The notes below the pieces were generated by a model that worked only from the letters and a program-made list of their open reading frames with translations, did not search any database and was not told the origin of the DNA. From Cyanobacteria bacterium UBA6984 (GTDB taxonomy: Bacteria; Cyanobacteriota; Vampirovibrionia; Gastranaerophilales; Gastranaerophilaceae), in the NCBI GenBank assembly GCA_002450015.1, contig DJYG01000001.1:1-44210 (forward strand): a DNA stretch of 44,210 bases. Direction: 5' to 3'. Positions 16,851 to 24,412 of this stretch are shown here, piece after piece. The translations under genes and the position numbers were made by a program. How positions within the stretch are numbered: position 1 is the stretch's first letter; every line of letters starts with the position of its first letter.

Positions 16851-17906
16851 TTATTGAATTCCTAATTCTTGCTTTGTCATTCTGTTGTCGTAATCTATAC
16901 GTCCTATCAGTTTATTCAATCGTTTAGCAACTTCCATAAATTGAGGAATAGATAAACTTTGAGCGCCATCAGAAGATGCATTATCAGGATCATGGTGTAT
17001 TTCCATCATGATGCCGTGCGCACCTGCAACCAATGCAGCCTTAGACATTGGTTCAATTAAATATCTTCTGCCTGTTGCATGGCTTGGATCAACTATAATA
17101 GGCAAATGCGATAATTTTTTAATTACAGGAATAGCCGATATATCTAAGACATTTCTTGTAAATGATTGGTCAAAACTTTTAATACCTCTTTCGCATAAGA
17201 TAACATTTTTGTTACCGTTGCACATAATGTATTCAGCAGCAAGTAAAAATTCTCTAATTGTAGCTGCTCCGCCGCGTTTTAAAAGGACCGGTTTATTTGA
17301 TTTACCGACAGCTTTTAAAAGTGCAAAATTTTGCATGTTTCTTGCTCCGATTTGAATAACATCAACATAGCTTTCAAACAAATGCATATCAGCGGCATCC
17401 ATAAGCTCAGATACAACTAACAAACCGGTTTTTTCTTTTGCTCTTGCAAGATATATTAAAGCTTTTTCTTCTAACCCTTGAAAATCATAAGGTGATGTTC
17501 TGGGTTTAAAAGCTCCGCCTCGTAAAAACTGACAACCCATTTCTTTTGCTGCATAAGCAGTATCTAAAAGTCCTTGGTACTCTGCTTCAACAGAACAAGG
17601 TCCTGCTATAACAACAGGTCTTTCTAAACCTCCAACTTTAACTCCATTATCAAATTTTATAACAGTATCTTCTTGTTGTCCTTCTCTTGAAGCCAGTTTA
17701 TACGGTTCTTGAATGATTTTAACTTCTCTAACACCTTCAAGAGAGCCAAGTGCGTGAGGATCAAATAACCGTTTATCACCAATTGCAGCGATAACAGTCA
17801 TGATGTCACCTCGGTTTAAAACAACTCTAAATTCGTGTTTTTCAAGAGTTTTTACAACTCTTTGAATATTATCTTCGGACGTACCGGGTTCCATAATAAT
17901 AATCAT
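16851..17906 (-). CDS. aroF: 3-Deoxy-7-phosphoheptulonate synthase, AroF type (351 aa)
   Basis: First enzyme of the shikimate pathway, joining PEP and erythrose 4-phosphate. The N-terminal ~75 residues form the ferredoxin-like regulatory domain (MIIIMEPGTSEDNIQRV) and the rest is the barrel, with AGPCSVE, FLRGGAFKPRTSPYDFQG split by the PRTSP core, LLKRGGAAT, and PIIVDPSHATGRR. This is the type I-beta class found in Bacillus and Thermotoga. ATG 17906 has AAGGGG seven bases upstream; the ATG at 17912 is one base from it and was rejected. The sequence upstream holds the 6S RNA candidate, then a short AT-rich gap that must contain the aroF promoter (TTGTAT-16-TATCAT is one option). Confidence 0.96.
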   Translation of the reverse strand: MIIIMEPGTSEDNIQRVVKTLEKHEFRVVLNRGDIMTVIAAIGDKRLFDPHALGSLEGVREVKIIQEPYKLASREGQQEDTVIKFDNGVKVGGLERPVVIAGPCSVEAEYQGLLDTAYAAKEMGCQFLRGGAFKPRTSPYDFQGLEEKALIYLARAKEKTGLLVVSELMDAADMHLFESYVDVIQIGARNMQNFALLKAVGKSNKPVLLKRGGAATIREFLLAAEYIMCNGNKNVILCERGIKSFDQSFTRNVLDISAIPVIKKLSHLPIIVDPSHATGRRYLIEPMSKAALVAGAHGIMMEIHHDPDNASSDGAQSLSIPQFMEVAKRLNKLIGRIDYDNRMTKQELGIQ

Positions 17907-17977
17907 TGTCATACCCCTTATTAAATATTAACTGTACGACAATGATAACATAAAATTTTAAAAATACAAAATCTAAA

Positions 17978-18161
17978 AATAAAAACACTTTGCACAAATG
18001 TGATTTTGTTGCCTGCGGAATCTCGCAGGTGGGTGAACGCCTTGACTAATCCGTTTCCGACTGGCGACCAGAAAACTGACGGTCGGTGTACTTCAATGCC
18101 ATTAGAGTCAATTCTCCCTTTAATTAAAAATGTAGGAACAAAATAAACATCTATGCAAAGA
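17978..18161 (-). ncRNA. ssrS: Candidate 6S RNA (about 184 nt)
   Basis: The layout matches 6S RNA. A long closing stem pairs CTTTGCA...ATTTTGTT (17988-18010) with AACAAAAT...TGCAAAG (18137-18160). Inside is a large asymmetric bubble whose 3' side (in RNA sense) carries a small hairpin, CCTGCG/CGCAGG (18012-18029). Then an interrupted apical arm: TTGACT/AGTCAA (18042-18047 with 18110-18115), CCGAC/GTCGG and CTGG/CCAG around a CGA loop. A T-rich run follows the closing stem on the minus strand, and a promoter ends at its 5' edge. 6S RNA mimics an open promoter and binds housekeeping RNA polymerase in stationary phase. No ORF is credible here. An aroF 5' leader element is the main alternative. 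Confidence 0.68.
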
Positions 18162-18168
18162 TAATATC

Positions 18169-18197
18169 ATTATGACATATTTTTGAATGTATTTCAA
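18169..18197 (-). promoter_or_regulatory. Promoter of the 6S RNA candidate
   Basis: Minus strand TTGAAA (18192-18197) and CATAAT (18169-18174) with a 17-bp spacer. The predicted start, about seven bases on, falls at 18161-18162, exactly at the 5' end of the closing stem. Confidence 0.65.
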
Positions 18198-18240
18198 GTG
18201 TCGTGGTGTATAAAATATTTATTTTTTATAACTGTAAATA

Positions 18241-19170
18241 TTATTTATATACCTTTTTATAAAATTTTCCCTGCCAAGAATCACGGCGTATTAATTCAGC
18301 ATCAATTTTATTTAAACATTCAAATTTTTTGCCTATCCATTTCGGTTCAACAAGGGTTGATTTCAATCCGCTTCCTGCTATTCTGTGTAAAGTTGTTGTT
18401 GGTGGTAACAGTTCTATTGCATCACAGCAAAGATTAACATATTCCATTTCACTCATAAATTCAAATTCACCGCGTTTATACATTTCGGTTAATTCTGTCC
18501 CTCTAAGCCCGCAAATCATGTGAAGTTTTAATCCGTCAATATTTAAATCAGAAAGAACTTTTATGGTTTGCATCATTTCATCATGCGTTTCCCATAATCC
18601 AAAAATTACGTGGACACAAACATTTATTCCTCTTTGTTTTGTTTCTTTATATGTTTTTAAAAAACATTCAAAATCGTGTCCTCGATTTATTCTCTCTAAT
18701 GTTTTGTTATGCATGGATTGTAAGCCGTATTCAATCCAAGTTTCATATTTATCTTTATATCCTGCAATTAAATCTAATTTTTCATCATCAACACAGTCAG
18801 GACGCGTTCCTATTGAAATACCTACTATATCTTTATGGTCTAGTGCTGCATCGTATATTTCTTTTAATTCTTCAACCGGTTTATAAGTGTTAGAAAATGA
18901 TTGAAAATAGGACATGTATTTCACTGCTTTAAATCTTTCGGTAAGATATTGCGCACCAAAGTCCAATTGTTCCTTTATTGACATATTGGCAGAATGCGAT
19001 TGAGAAAAACTGCCTCCTGCATCGCAATAAATGCAACCTTTTTTGCCATTTTGTCTGTTTGGACACGAAAAACCGGCATCAAGTGTTATTTTATATACCT
19101 TGACGCCGAATTTTTGTTTTAAATATTCACTATATTGATTATAGCGCTTTTCTGTACCGTAAAAATTCAC
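18241..19170 (-). CDS. TIGR01212-family radical-SAM protein (309 aa)
   Basis: YhcC/TIGR01212-type radical-SAM protein. Cluster cysteines are C36, C46 and C49 (FSCPNR...GCIYC), followed by a QSFSNTY block, SIGTRPDC, the EYGLQSMHN segment and the Cys/His-rich C-terminal region near GLRGT. E. coli YhcC has no settled function; related proteins are proposed to act on tRNA or metabolites. It starts 10 nt after the small zinc ribbon gene, so the two form an operon. Confidence 0.9.
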   Translation of the reverse strand: MNFYGTEKRYNQYSEYLKQKFGVKVYKITLDAGFSCPNRQNGKKGCIYCDAGGSFSQSHSANMSIKEQLDFGAQYLTERFKAVKYMSYFQSFSNTYKPVEELKEIYDAALDHKDIVGISIGTRPDCVDDEKLDLIAGYKDKYETWIEYGLQSMHNKTLERINRGHDFECFLKTYKETKQRGINVCVHVIFGLWETHDEMMQTIKVLSDLNIDGLKLHMICGLRGTELTEMYKRGEFEFMSEMEYVNLCCDAIELLPPTTTLHRIAGSGLKSTLVEPKWIGKKFECLNKIDAELIRRDSWQGKFYKKVYK

Positions 19171-19180
19171 TATTAAATAA

Positions 19181-19360
19181 TTATAAGCTTACTTCTCGTT
19201 CTTCATCTTCTTTTGAAATCGGATATACATAATGTTCTCCGCAATTTGGGCATATTACTTCTTGTTGTTTGCCATCTTCTAAAATTGCTACTTCAAATAA
19301 ATTTCTGCAACTTGATTGTGTACATCTGATTGCCCATGTTGGTCTTACAAGTCTTGCCAT
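19181..19360 (-). CDS. Small zinc-ribbon protein (59 aa)
   Basis: Short gene with a clean GGAG site seven bases before the ATG at 19360. The product has C13-x4-C18 and C37-x2-C40 (CPNCGEHY), a pattern that fits a one-zinc ribbon, and ends in an acidic tail. It is probably cytoplasmic and may bind RNA or a protein partner. I do not recognise a named family. Its 10-nt spacing to the radical-SAM gene suggests a shared job, for example substrate presentation. Confidence 0.75.
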   Translation of the reverse strand: MARLVRPTWAIRCTQSSCRNLFEVAILEDGKQQEVICPNCGEHYVYPISKEDEEREVSL

Positions 19361-19416
19361 TTTATTTCTCCTTTTTTCTTAATAATATCATGATGAATAA
19401 AAATTGTAAAATAATA

Positions 19417-19447
19417 AGGCGGGCAGATGTAAAACATCTGCCCGCCT
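19417..19447. terminator. Terminator between the stomatin and zinc-ribbon genes
   Basis: Perfect 14-bp stem AGGCGGGCAGATGT/ACATCTGCCCGCCT with a 3-nt loop and A/T runs on both sides. It is much GC-richer than its surroundings. It ends the stomatin operon on the minus strand. Confidence 0.9.
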
Positions 19448-19460
19448 AAAAAATTCAAAA

Positions 19461-20429
19461 TTATTTAGTTGCATTAAACATTTGTTTTATACCATCAACA
19501 GAACTTAAAATACCTGTTGCTTCGTATGGCATATATACAACTTTGTTATTTTGACCTGCTGCTATACCTTTTAATGTTTCAAGATATTTCATCGCAATTA
19601 AATATTGATCCGGTTTTCCTTTTTCGCCTATTGCATTGATAATTAATTCAATAGCTTGTTTTTCCCCTTCTGCTTCCAAAACTCTTGCTTTTGCAATACC
19701 GTCTGCTTTAAGTATTGAGGCTTGTTTTTCCCCTTCTGCTTTATTAATTGCAGCTTCTTTTTCACCTTGTGCTTTAAGGATTGCAGACTGTTTTTGACCT
19801 TCTGATTCAAGAATAATTGCACGTTTTTCACGTTCAGCTTTCATTTGTTTTTCCATTGCAGCTTGAATATCAGCAGGAGGATTAATATCTTGAAGCTCAA
19901 CGCGGTTAACCTTTACGCCCCACTTGTTAGTTGCTTCATCAAGAATTTGTCTTAATTCGTGGTTAATTTTATCACGTGAAATTAAAGTTTCATCCAAATC
20001 TAATTGACCAACAAGGTTTCTCAAGTTTGTTTGAGTTAATTTTTCAATAGCGTCAATCAAATTTGTAATTTCATAAACAGCAGATTTTGAATCAACTATT
20101 TGGAAATATAATAAAGCATTTATACTGATTGTTACGTTATCTTTTGTGATTACGTTTTGTCTTGGGAAATCATAAACTGTTTCACGTTTATCAATTTTTG
20201 TCATAACTTTTGTATAAGAGTATGTTTGACCGTCAATACCTTTTTGTGACACTTTCCAATTTATTCCTCTTGGTGTATCAATGATAGGTATAATAAAATT
20301 CAAACCCGGTTTTAGTGTTTTTTGATAACTTCCTAAACGTTCTATAATAACTTCTTCCATTTGTTGAACGATAATAACACCTTTAACAATGTAAAGAATA
20401 ACAAGAACTAATAAAATACTTGCCCACAT
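19461..20429 (-). CDS. Stomatin/SPFH-family membrane protein (322 aa)
   Basis: QmcA/paraslipin-like protein: one N-terminal membrane anchor (residues 1-20), an SPFH domain with ERLGSYQKTLKPGLNFIIP and the INPPADIQAAMEKQMKAERE segment, then a helical coiled-coil region made of repeated A-x-G-E-K-Q/E-A-x-I-x-K units (about 205-260). SPFH proteins assemble into membrane cages or microdomains and protect or gate partner proteases. It is paired with an NfeD protein just upstream, the usual conserved couple. Confidence 0.93.
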   Translation of the reverse strand: MWASILLVLVILYIVKGVIIVQQMEEVIIERLGSYQKTLKPGLNFIIPIIDTPRGINWKVSQKGIDGQTYSYTKVMTKIDKRETVYDFPRQNVITKDNVTISINALLYFQIVDSKSAVYEITNLIDAIEKLTQTNLRNLVGQLDLDETLISRDKINHELRQILDEATNKWGVKVNRVELQDINPPADIQAAMEKQMKAEREKRAIILESEGQKQSAILKAQGEKEAAINKAEGEKQASILKADGIAKARVLEAEGEKQAIELIINAIGEKGKPDQYLIAMKYLETLKGIAAGQNNKVVYMPYEATGILSSVDGIKQMFNATK

Positions 20430-20439
20430 AATAAACTCC

Positions 20440-20877
20440 TTATTTACTAACTTTTCTTACAAACATAACAAGACTTTCATTTTTAACAATTTCAACTTCT
20501 TCTCCTTCAGCAAACTCCTCATCATTATTTGCTGAACGAGCTTCCCAACGTTCTCCGTAAACGGAAATAGAACCTGAATTGCTGTCGATTTTGCTTGTTG
20601 CTTTTACTTTTTTGCCGATGTATTGACCTTGAATACCTGTTTCATTTTCTTTTTTGTCAACTCTATTTTTTGCTAACAATGGTCTGAATATTAAAAGGGA
20701 TAATAACGAAAAAACTGCGAAAGCAGGAATTAATATTGATTTGGAAATAATCCAAACAGCTACTATTGCAGTTAAAAATGCTCCTATGGACATGCTTAAA
20801 AAAAACGTTGTAGGAACAAAAATTTCAGCTATTAAAAATACCAAGCCTGCGCATATACAAAATTGCCATACAGTCAT
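20440..20877 (-). CDS. nfeD: NfeD-like protein, short form (145 aa)
   Basis: Two to three membrane helices in residues 1-70, then a C-terminal OB-fold domain (GIQGQYIGKKVKATSKI, then ISVYGERWEA, and an EEVEIV strand). The short NfeD1b/YbbJ form lacks the ClpP-like protease domain. It partners the stomatin gene, which starts 10 nt downstream. Confidence 0.9.
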   Translation of the reverse strand: MTVWQFCICAGLVFLIAEIFVPTTFFLSMSIGAFLTAIVAVWIISKSILIPAFAVFSLLSLLIFRPLLAKNRVDKKENETGIQGQYIGKKVKATSKIDSNSGSISVYGERWEARSANNDEEFAEGEEVEIVKNESLVMFVRKVSK

Positions 20878-20882
20878 GCCTG

Positions 20883-21083
20883 TTATTCTCCCACAATTTC
20901 ATTCATAGCGTCAACCATAGCATCAATATCAATACCGTGTACTTTTGCGCCTGCTTCAAGGTTTTCAAAGTGTGCTGCTGCACATCCTATACAGCCCATT
21001 CCGAATTTTTGAAATACTTCAACTGTTTCAGGATAGTTTTGAACAATTTCCATAATACCCATTTCTTTTGTGATTTTTGCCAT
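20883..21083 (-). CDS. DUF1858-domain protein (66 aa)
   Basis: Small protein that is nearly all DUF1858 domain: ITKEMGIMEIVQNYPETVEVF, then a G-M-G-C-I-G-C-A motif (two cysteines spaced by two residues), helical. The Cys pair suggests a redox-active or metal-binding role; the domain is often linked to hybrid-cluster proteins or iron metabolism. ATG 21083 has AAGGAG upstream; the TTG at 21101 overlaps that site and is rejected. It ends 5 nt before nfeD, so it heads the stomatin operon. Confidence 0.9.
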   Translation of the reverse strand: MAKITKEMGIMEIVQNYPETVEVFQKFGMGCIGCAAAHFENLEAGAKVHGIDIDAMVDAMNEIVGE

Positions 21084-21173
21084 TTTTATACTCCTTTTCA
21101 AAAAAATATTGACTTTTTAAAAATCATTATTAAATACATTATATAACAAATAAGAGAAAAGAGGAATAAGATT

Positions 21174-21635
21174 ATGGAACAAATTTTGAAAAACTTTTTT
21201 AATGACAATTCAGTATGTATCGGACTTTGTGATTTGAAACGCAAACTTGAGGATGTAAAATTATGCCAAAGCGTGCCATCTCCAATTCAACAGCCTGTTC
21301 AAAAAGCATTTCAACAAAAAGTTCAACCTGCACAAAAGCAAACATTAGCCCAAAAATTTGCAGAGCAACAAAGAGAATATGCTGCTAAGCAAGCATATCT
21401 TGAAGAACAAAAAAGAATATATGCGCAAATGCAAAGAAAAGTTCAATTAATGGAGCAACAAGCAGCTCAACAAAGACTTGCACAACAAAGAAATGTTTAT
21501 TCAGATAAGCAAGTATCTCAAGCTGCAAGTCCTTATAGACAAACAACAGCTAAGCAACAAGCTCCTCAAGCAAGAGTTATAGTGAATGGAAATATGAAAA
21601 AGGTAGTATCAGCAGCAGTTCCTGCAAGATACTAA
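21174..21635 (+). CDS. Gln-rich coiled-coil protein (153 aa), function unknown
   Basis: No family recognised. The N-terminal ~35 residues are ordinary and contain three cysteines (NSVCIGLCDLKRKLEDVKLC). Residues 38-130 are very rich in Gln, Ala and Lys, with AQKFAEQQREYAAKQ-type heptads that should form a long helix. The tail is basic. No signal peptide or membrane segment is seen, so it is likely cytoplasmic. A GAGG site precedes the ATG, and a strong hairpin follows, so it is a single-gene unit. Confidence 0.7.
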   Translation: MEQILKNFFNDNSVCIGLCDLKRKLEDVKLCQSVPSPIQQPVQKAFQQKVQPAQKQTLAQKFAEQQREYAAKQAYLEEQKRIYAQMQRKVQLMEQQAAQQRLAQQRNVYSDKQVSQAASPYRQTTAKQQAPQARVIVNGNMKKVVSAAVPARY

Positions 21636-21660
21636 GTTTGTAGAGTAGTGACAACAACAA

Positions 21661-21696
21661 ACAAGGTCATGCCGTTTTTAAACGGCATGACCTTGT
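21661..21696. terminator. Bidirectional terminator
   Basis: ACAAGGTCATGCCGTTT and its complement AAACGGCATGACCTTGT form a 17-bp stem with a two-base loop, between the convergent Q-rich and 47-aa genes. Confidence 0.85.
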
Positions 21697-21723
21697 AAAA
21701 TATAAAACAGTGTTAAATACAGT

Positions 21724-21867
21724 TTATCTTTTTACTGTAACAAAAACTTCTGCTAATTTATTTCCTTTTTTTGGAAGTGAAATAGATTTTATTTCGCTGA
21801 TTTTTTTAGGTGGCTCAGATGGTTGTTGATATTTAATCAAAAAATGCATAAACTCATCACTAAACAT
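21724..21867 (-). CDS. Small hypothetical protein (47 aa)
   Basis: Start at 21867 is chosen because AAAGGAG lies seven bases upstream; the ATG at 21978 in the same frame would add 37 residues without a matching ribosome site. The product begins MFSDEFMHFLIKYQQPSEPP and ends in a basic stretch. No family recognised. It could be a real small gene or a chance ORF, but the ribosome site favours the former. Confidence 0.5.
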   Translation of the reverse strand: MFSDEFMHFLIKYQQPSEPPKKISEIKSISLPKKGNKLAEVFVTVKR

Positions 21868-21942
21868 AAAAAACTCCTTTAACCTACCAAAAATATTATT
21901 AATCTTACCTACATATTTATAAAAACATTTTATAAAAAAAAA

Positions 21943-21972
21943 TTGCCTTTTTTGTAAAAAAGATGTTATAAT
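21943..21972 (+). promoter_or_regulatory. Promoter of the receiver-domain gene
   Basis: TTGCCT (21943-21948) and TATAAT (21967-21972) with an 18-bp spacer, 22 bp before the ATG at 21994. Confidence 0.65.
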
Positions 21973-21993
21973 TATCAAAAATAAGAGGTAAAA

Positions 21994-22728
21994 ATGACTG
22001 ATAAAATAAATATAGAGCTTGATGACTCATTTTTAAAAAAGTTTTTTGAATTGACAAATTCAGATGTACCATCTATTGATGATATAAATCTAGCGGTTTT
22101 AAAAAAACAACTTTATGATGTGGAAACATATTTGAATGAATTAAAGTCAAAAACACCATTAGTTGATAAAAAGTCTGTACAAAATGATTTAAATGAAGAT
22201 TCGAATATGCAAGATAGCGACAGTTTGGCATTACAAAATTCGGATGGAGAACAAATTTCTGTTCCAATGAATTATAATCAGCCGACAATTCAATTTATAG
22301 AACCTGAATCAATAAAAAGAGATAAAAAGCAATACTATGATGATAACGGTCATCCGGTAAAGGGGAAGGTATTGATAATTGATGATTTAGGAATTATTAC
22401 ATATCAATTAAGCGTTATATTTAAACGTGCGGGTTATTTACCTGTTACAGCAAAAGAAATATATGACGCAGTTGATAAGTATAAACGAAGTTCTTACGAT
22501 TATGTAGTTATGGATTTGTTTATTCCGACAGAAAGAGAAGGTTTTATATTACTTGAAGAATTAAATAAAATTGCATATTCAAGAAAAGAAGAACCCGTTA
22601 TTGCTGTTATGTCAGCGTCAACACGAAAAGAACATAAACAAACTTGTCAAAAAAAAGGTGCGGCATGCTATATTGAAAAAGTTGACGATTGGCAAAAAGA
22701 ACTTTTTGAACAACTTCTTAAGTATTAA
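21994..22728 (+). CDS. Response-regulator receiver protein (244 aa)
   Basis: Receiver domain at the C-terminus (residues 124-244) with the acidic pair D130/D131, phospho-acceptor D174 (VVMDLFIP), S207 and K229. The N-terminal ~100 residues are acidic and helical, with no DNA-binding or enzymatic domain recognised, so output is probably through protein interaction. No histidine kinase lies nearby. The REC domain position (C-terminal) is less common than N-terminal. It has its own promoter. Confidence 0.85.
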   Translation: MTDKINIELDDSFLKKFFELTNSDVPSIDDINLAVLKKQLYDVETYLNELKSKTPLVDKKSVQNDLNEDSNMQDSDSLALQNSDGEQISVPMNYNQPTIQFIEPESIKRDKKQYYDDNGHPVKGKVLIIDDLGIITYQLSVIFKRAGYLPVTAKEIYDAVDKYKRSSYDYVVMDLFIPTEREGFILLEELNKIAYSRKEEPVIAVMSASTRKEHKQTCQKKGAACYIEKVDDWQKELFEQLLKY

Positions 22729-23235
22729 TTATTTATAATATTTTATCCAATATTTTAAATTTTCACTGCTGGTTTTTGTAAGTTCAAACAATTTGCCGTC
22801 TGATGGTCTTGTCGGGCGACGCAGAAGTTTCATACCGGCTTCTTTTGGTGTACGATTAGCTTTATATTGATTACATTCTTTACAACAAGCTACAATATTT
22901 TCCCAAGTATCAGGGCCTAGTCGTGATTTTGGATATACGTGGTCAAGTGTCAACTCATTTCCGGGAAGTTTTTTGCCGCAATATTGACATGTATATTCAT
23001 CTCTTTTATATATATTTTCGCGAGAAAAAGGCAATTCCGTATGCGGAATTGCCTTTTTCTCTTTTAATTTTATAACTTTTGGTATAAGTGTATTGTCAAT
23101 TTCAATAAAATTTTCTATATTATCAATTTTTTCCATACACTCAGCTTTACCCTTTAAAAGTAATACTAAAGCTCGCTTCCATGTTGTAAGATGGAGAGGT
23201 TCTTCGTTTGAATTAAGTAATAATACTTGCTCCAT
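22729..23235 (-). CDS. HNH endonuclease (168 aa)
   Basis: Stand-alone HNH nuclease of the type common in Cyanobacteria. Zinc ligands are C83/C86 (CQYC) and C118/C121, with the catalytic LDHVYPKSRLG segment at 97-107 and N113. N-terminal ~75 residues form a family-specific domain starting MEQVLLLNSNEEPLHLTTWK. The role is unclear; such genes occur outside phages and may act in DNA repair or defence. A remarkable 18-bp inverted repeat lies inside the coding region just before the HNH motif (23022-23061). Confidence 0.88.
   Translation of the reverse strand: MEQVLLLNSNEEPLHLTTWKRALVLLLKGKAECMEKIDNIENFIEIDNTLIPKVIKLKEKKAIPHTELPFSRENIYKRDEYTCQYCGKKLPGNELTLDHVYPKSRLGPDTWENIVACCKECNQYKANRTPKEAGMKLLRRPTRPSDGKLFELTKTSSENLKYWIKYYK
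23022..23061. repeat. 18-bp perfect inverted repeat inside the HNH gene
   Basis: GAGAAAAAGGCAATTCCG (23022-23039) and its exact complement (23044-23061) around a 4-nt TATG loop. It encodes about residues 58-72 of the HNH protein, between the N-terminal domain and the zinc site. GC stem plus T-run gives it the shape of an intrinsic terminator on either strand. Confidence 0.75.
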
Positions 23236-23301
23236 AGGGTAACTCTTTAATTGCTGCTACATTAGTAATATTCCACAAACAGTTTATTTTTACACATAAA
23301 A

Positions 23302-23335
23302 ACAGAGATTGTGAAGATTTCTTCACAATCTCTGT
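23302..23335 (-). terminator. Terminator after rpsA
   Basis: 15-bp perfect stem ACAGAGATTGTGAAG/CTTCACAATCTCTGT with a 4-nt loop and a T-run on the minus strand, 18 bp beyond the rpsA stop. Confidence 0.9.
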
Positions 23336-23353
23336 AAATGCTGTTATGAATAA

Positions 23354-24412
23354 TTATTTATTCATATCTTTAACGCTTAATGCGATACGATGTTCTTGTG
23401 GAGTGAATTTTTTAATTAAAACTTCAACTTCATCGCCAACTTTGTACAAATTAAACGGGTTAGGATTTTCACCGTCCATTTCAGCAATAGGTAATAAAGC
23501 TTCAACTCCAGGGAAAATGTTAATAAATGCACCAAAAGTTGCAACTTTATTAACAGTACCTTTTACAACTTGACCTTCTTCAAATTGTCCTTCAATTTGT
23601 TGCCAAGGATTTTCTGTCATTCTCTTTAAGCTTAGGCTTATTCTTTTCAATTCTTGGTCAATTTTAATAATTTTAACTTCAATTGTATCGCCTAATGCTA
23701 GTACATCTGATGGGTGTTTAATTCTTTGCCAAGAAATTTCAGATATAGGTAATAGACCGTCAATGCCGCTAATATCAACAAATGCGCCGAAATCAGTAAT
23801 TCTTACTACATTACCTTTTACAACCATATCTTCTTCAAGTTTAGAAATAACATCATCAACAACTTGGTTGCGTTGTTCTGCAACAGCTTGTCTTTGAGAT
23901 AGGATTAATTTGTTTTTCTTAGGATCAGCTTCTAAAACTTTAACTTCGATTTTTGTATCAACAAGACCTTCAAATGGTGTACCTGTTCTTAGTTGGCTTG
24001 AAGGAATAAATCCTTTTAGGTCTGCAACGTCAACAAGAACTCCGCCTTTAACAATAGATACAACTTTTGCAAGGATTGTATCACCAACATTTTTAGCATC
24101 ATTCAATTGAGCCCAAGCTTGAGCGAATGCTATACGTTTTAGTGATAATTGCATACAATCTTCATCATTTTCTTCTTTTAAAACATAAAATTCTCTAATG
24201 TCGCCGATTTGTAGTTCTTCAGGTGTTTCATCAGCATTTGAGATTTCTTTTTCAGGTAAAAATGCTTCTGTTTTTGCACCTTTTACGCTTACTAAGTATC
24301 CTCCGTTTTCTTTTTTTAATACAGTACCTTCAACGATATCTGCCACGGTGTAAGTTTTTGATAGAGTTTCTTCTAATAATGATTCAAACTCATCTAATTC
24401 ATTTTTTGTCAT
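23354..24412 (-). CDS. rpsA: Ribosomal protein S1 homologue (352 aa)
   Basis: Four S1 RNA-binding domains at roughly residues 18-88, 103-172, 188-258 and 274-348. The third is the best match to the family (VVKGNVVRITDFGAFVDISG). The four-domain form is typical of Cyanobacteria and Firmicutes; proteobacterial S1 has six. It helps bind mRNA to the 30S subunit or acts as a general RNA-binding protein. The start overlaps the ispH stop by 4 nt (ATGA), an arrangement also seen as fused IspH-S1 proteins in clostridia. Confidence 0.92.
   Translation of the reverse strand: MTKNELDEFESLLEETLSKTYTVADIVEGTVLKKENGGYLVSVKGAKTEAFLPEKEISNADETPEELQIGDIREFYVLKEENDEDCMQLSLKRIAFAQAWAQLNDAKNVGDTILAKVVSIVKGGVLVDVADLKGFIPSSQLRTGTPFEGLVDTKIEVKVLEADPKKNKLILSQRQAVAEQRNQVVDDVISKLEEDMVVKGNVVRITDFGAFVDISGIDGLLPISEISWQRIKHPSDVLALGDTIEVKIIKIDQELKRISLSLKRMTENPWQQIEGQFEEGQVVKGTVNKVATFGAFINIFPGVEALLPIAEMDGENPNPFNLYKVGDEVEVLIKKFTPQEHRIALSVKDMNK

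Noticed and set aside
17907..18240. T-box or amino-acid riboswitch controlling aroF
   Set aside because: No T-box GGTGG-type sequence pairs with an antiterminator, and the RNA has its own promoter and T-run; 6S RNA fits better.
22729..23235. HNH gene as a prophage or intron remnant
   Set aside because: No phage packaging genes or intron core nearby; it is a common stand-alone chromosomal family in cyanobacterial relatives.
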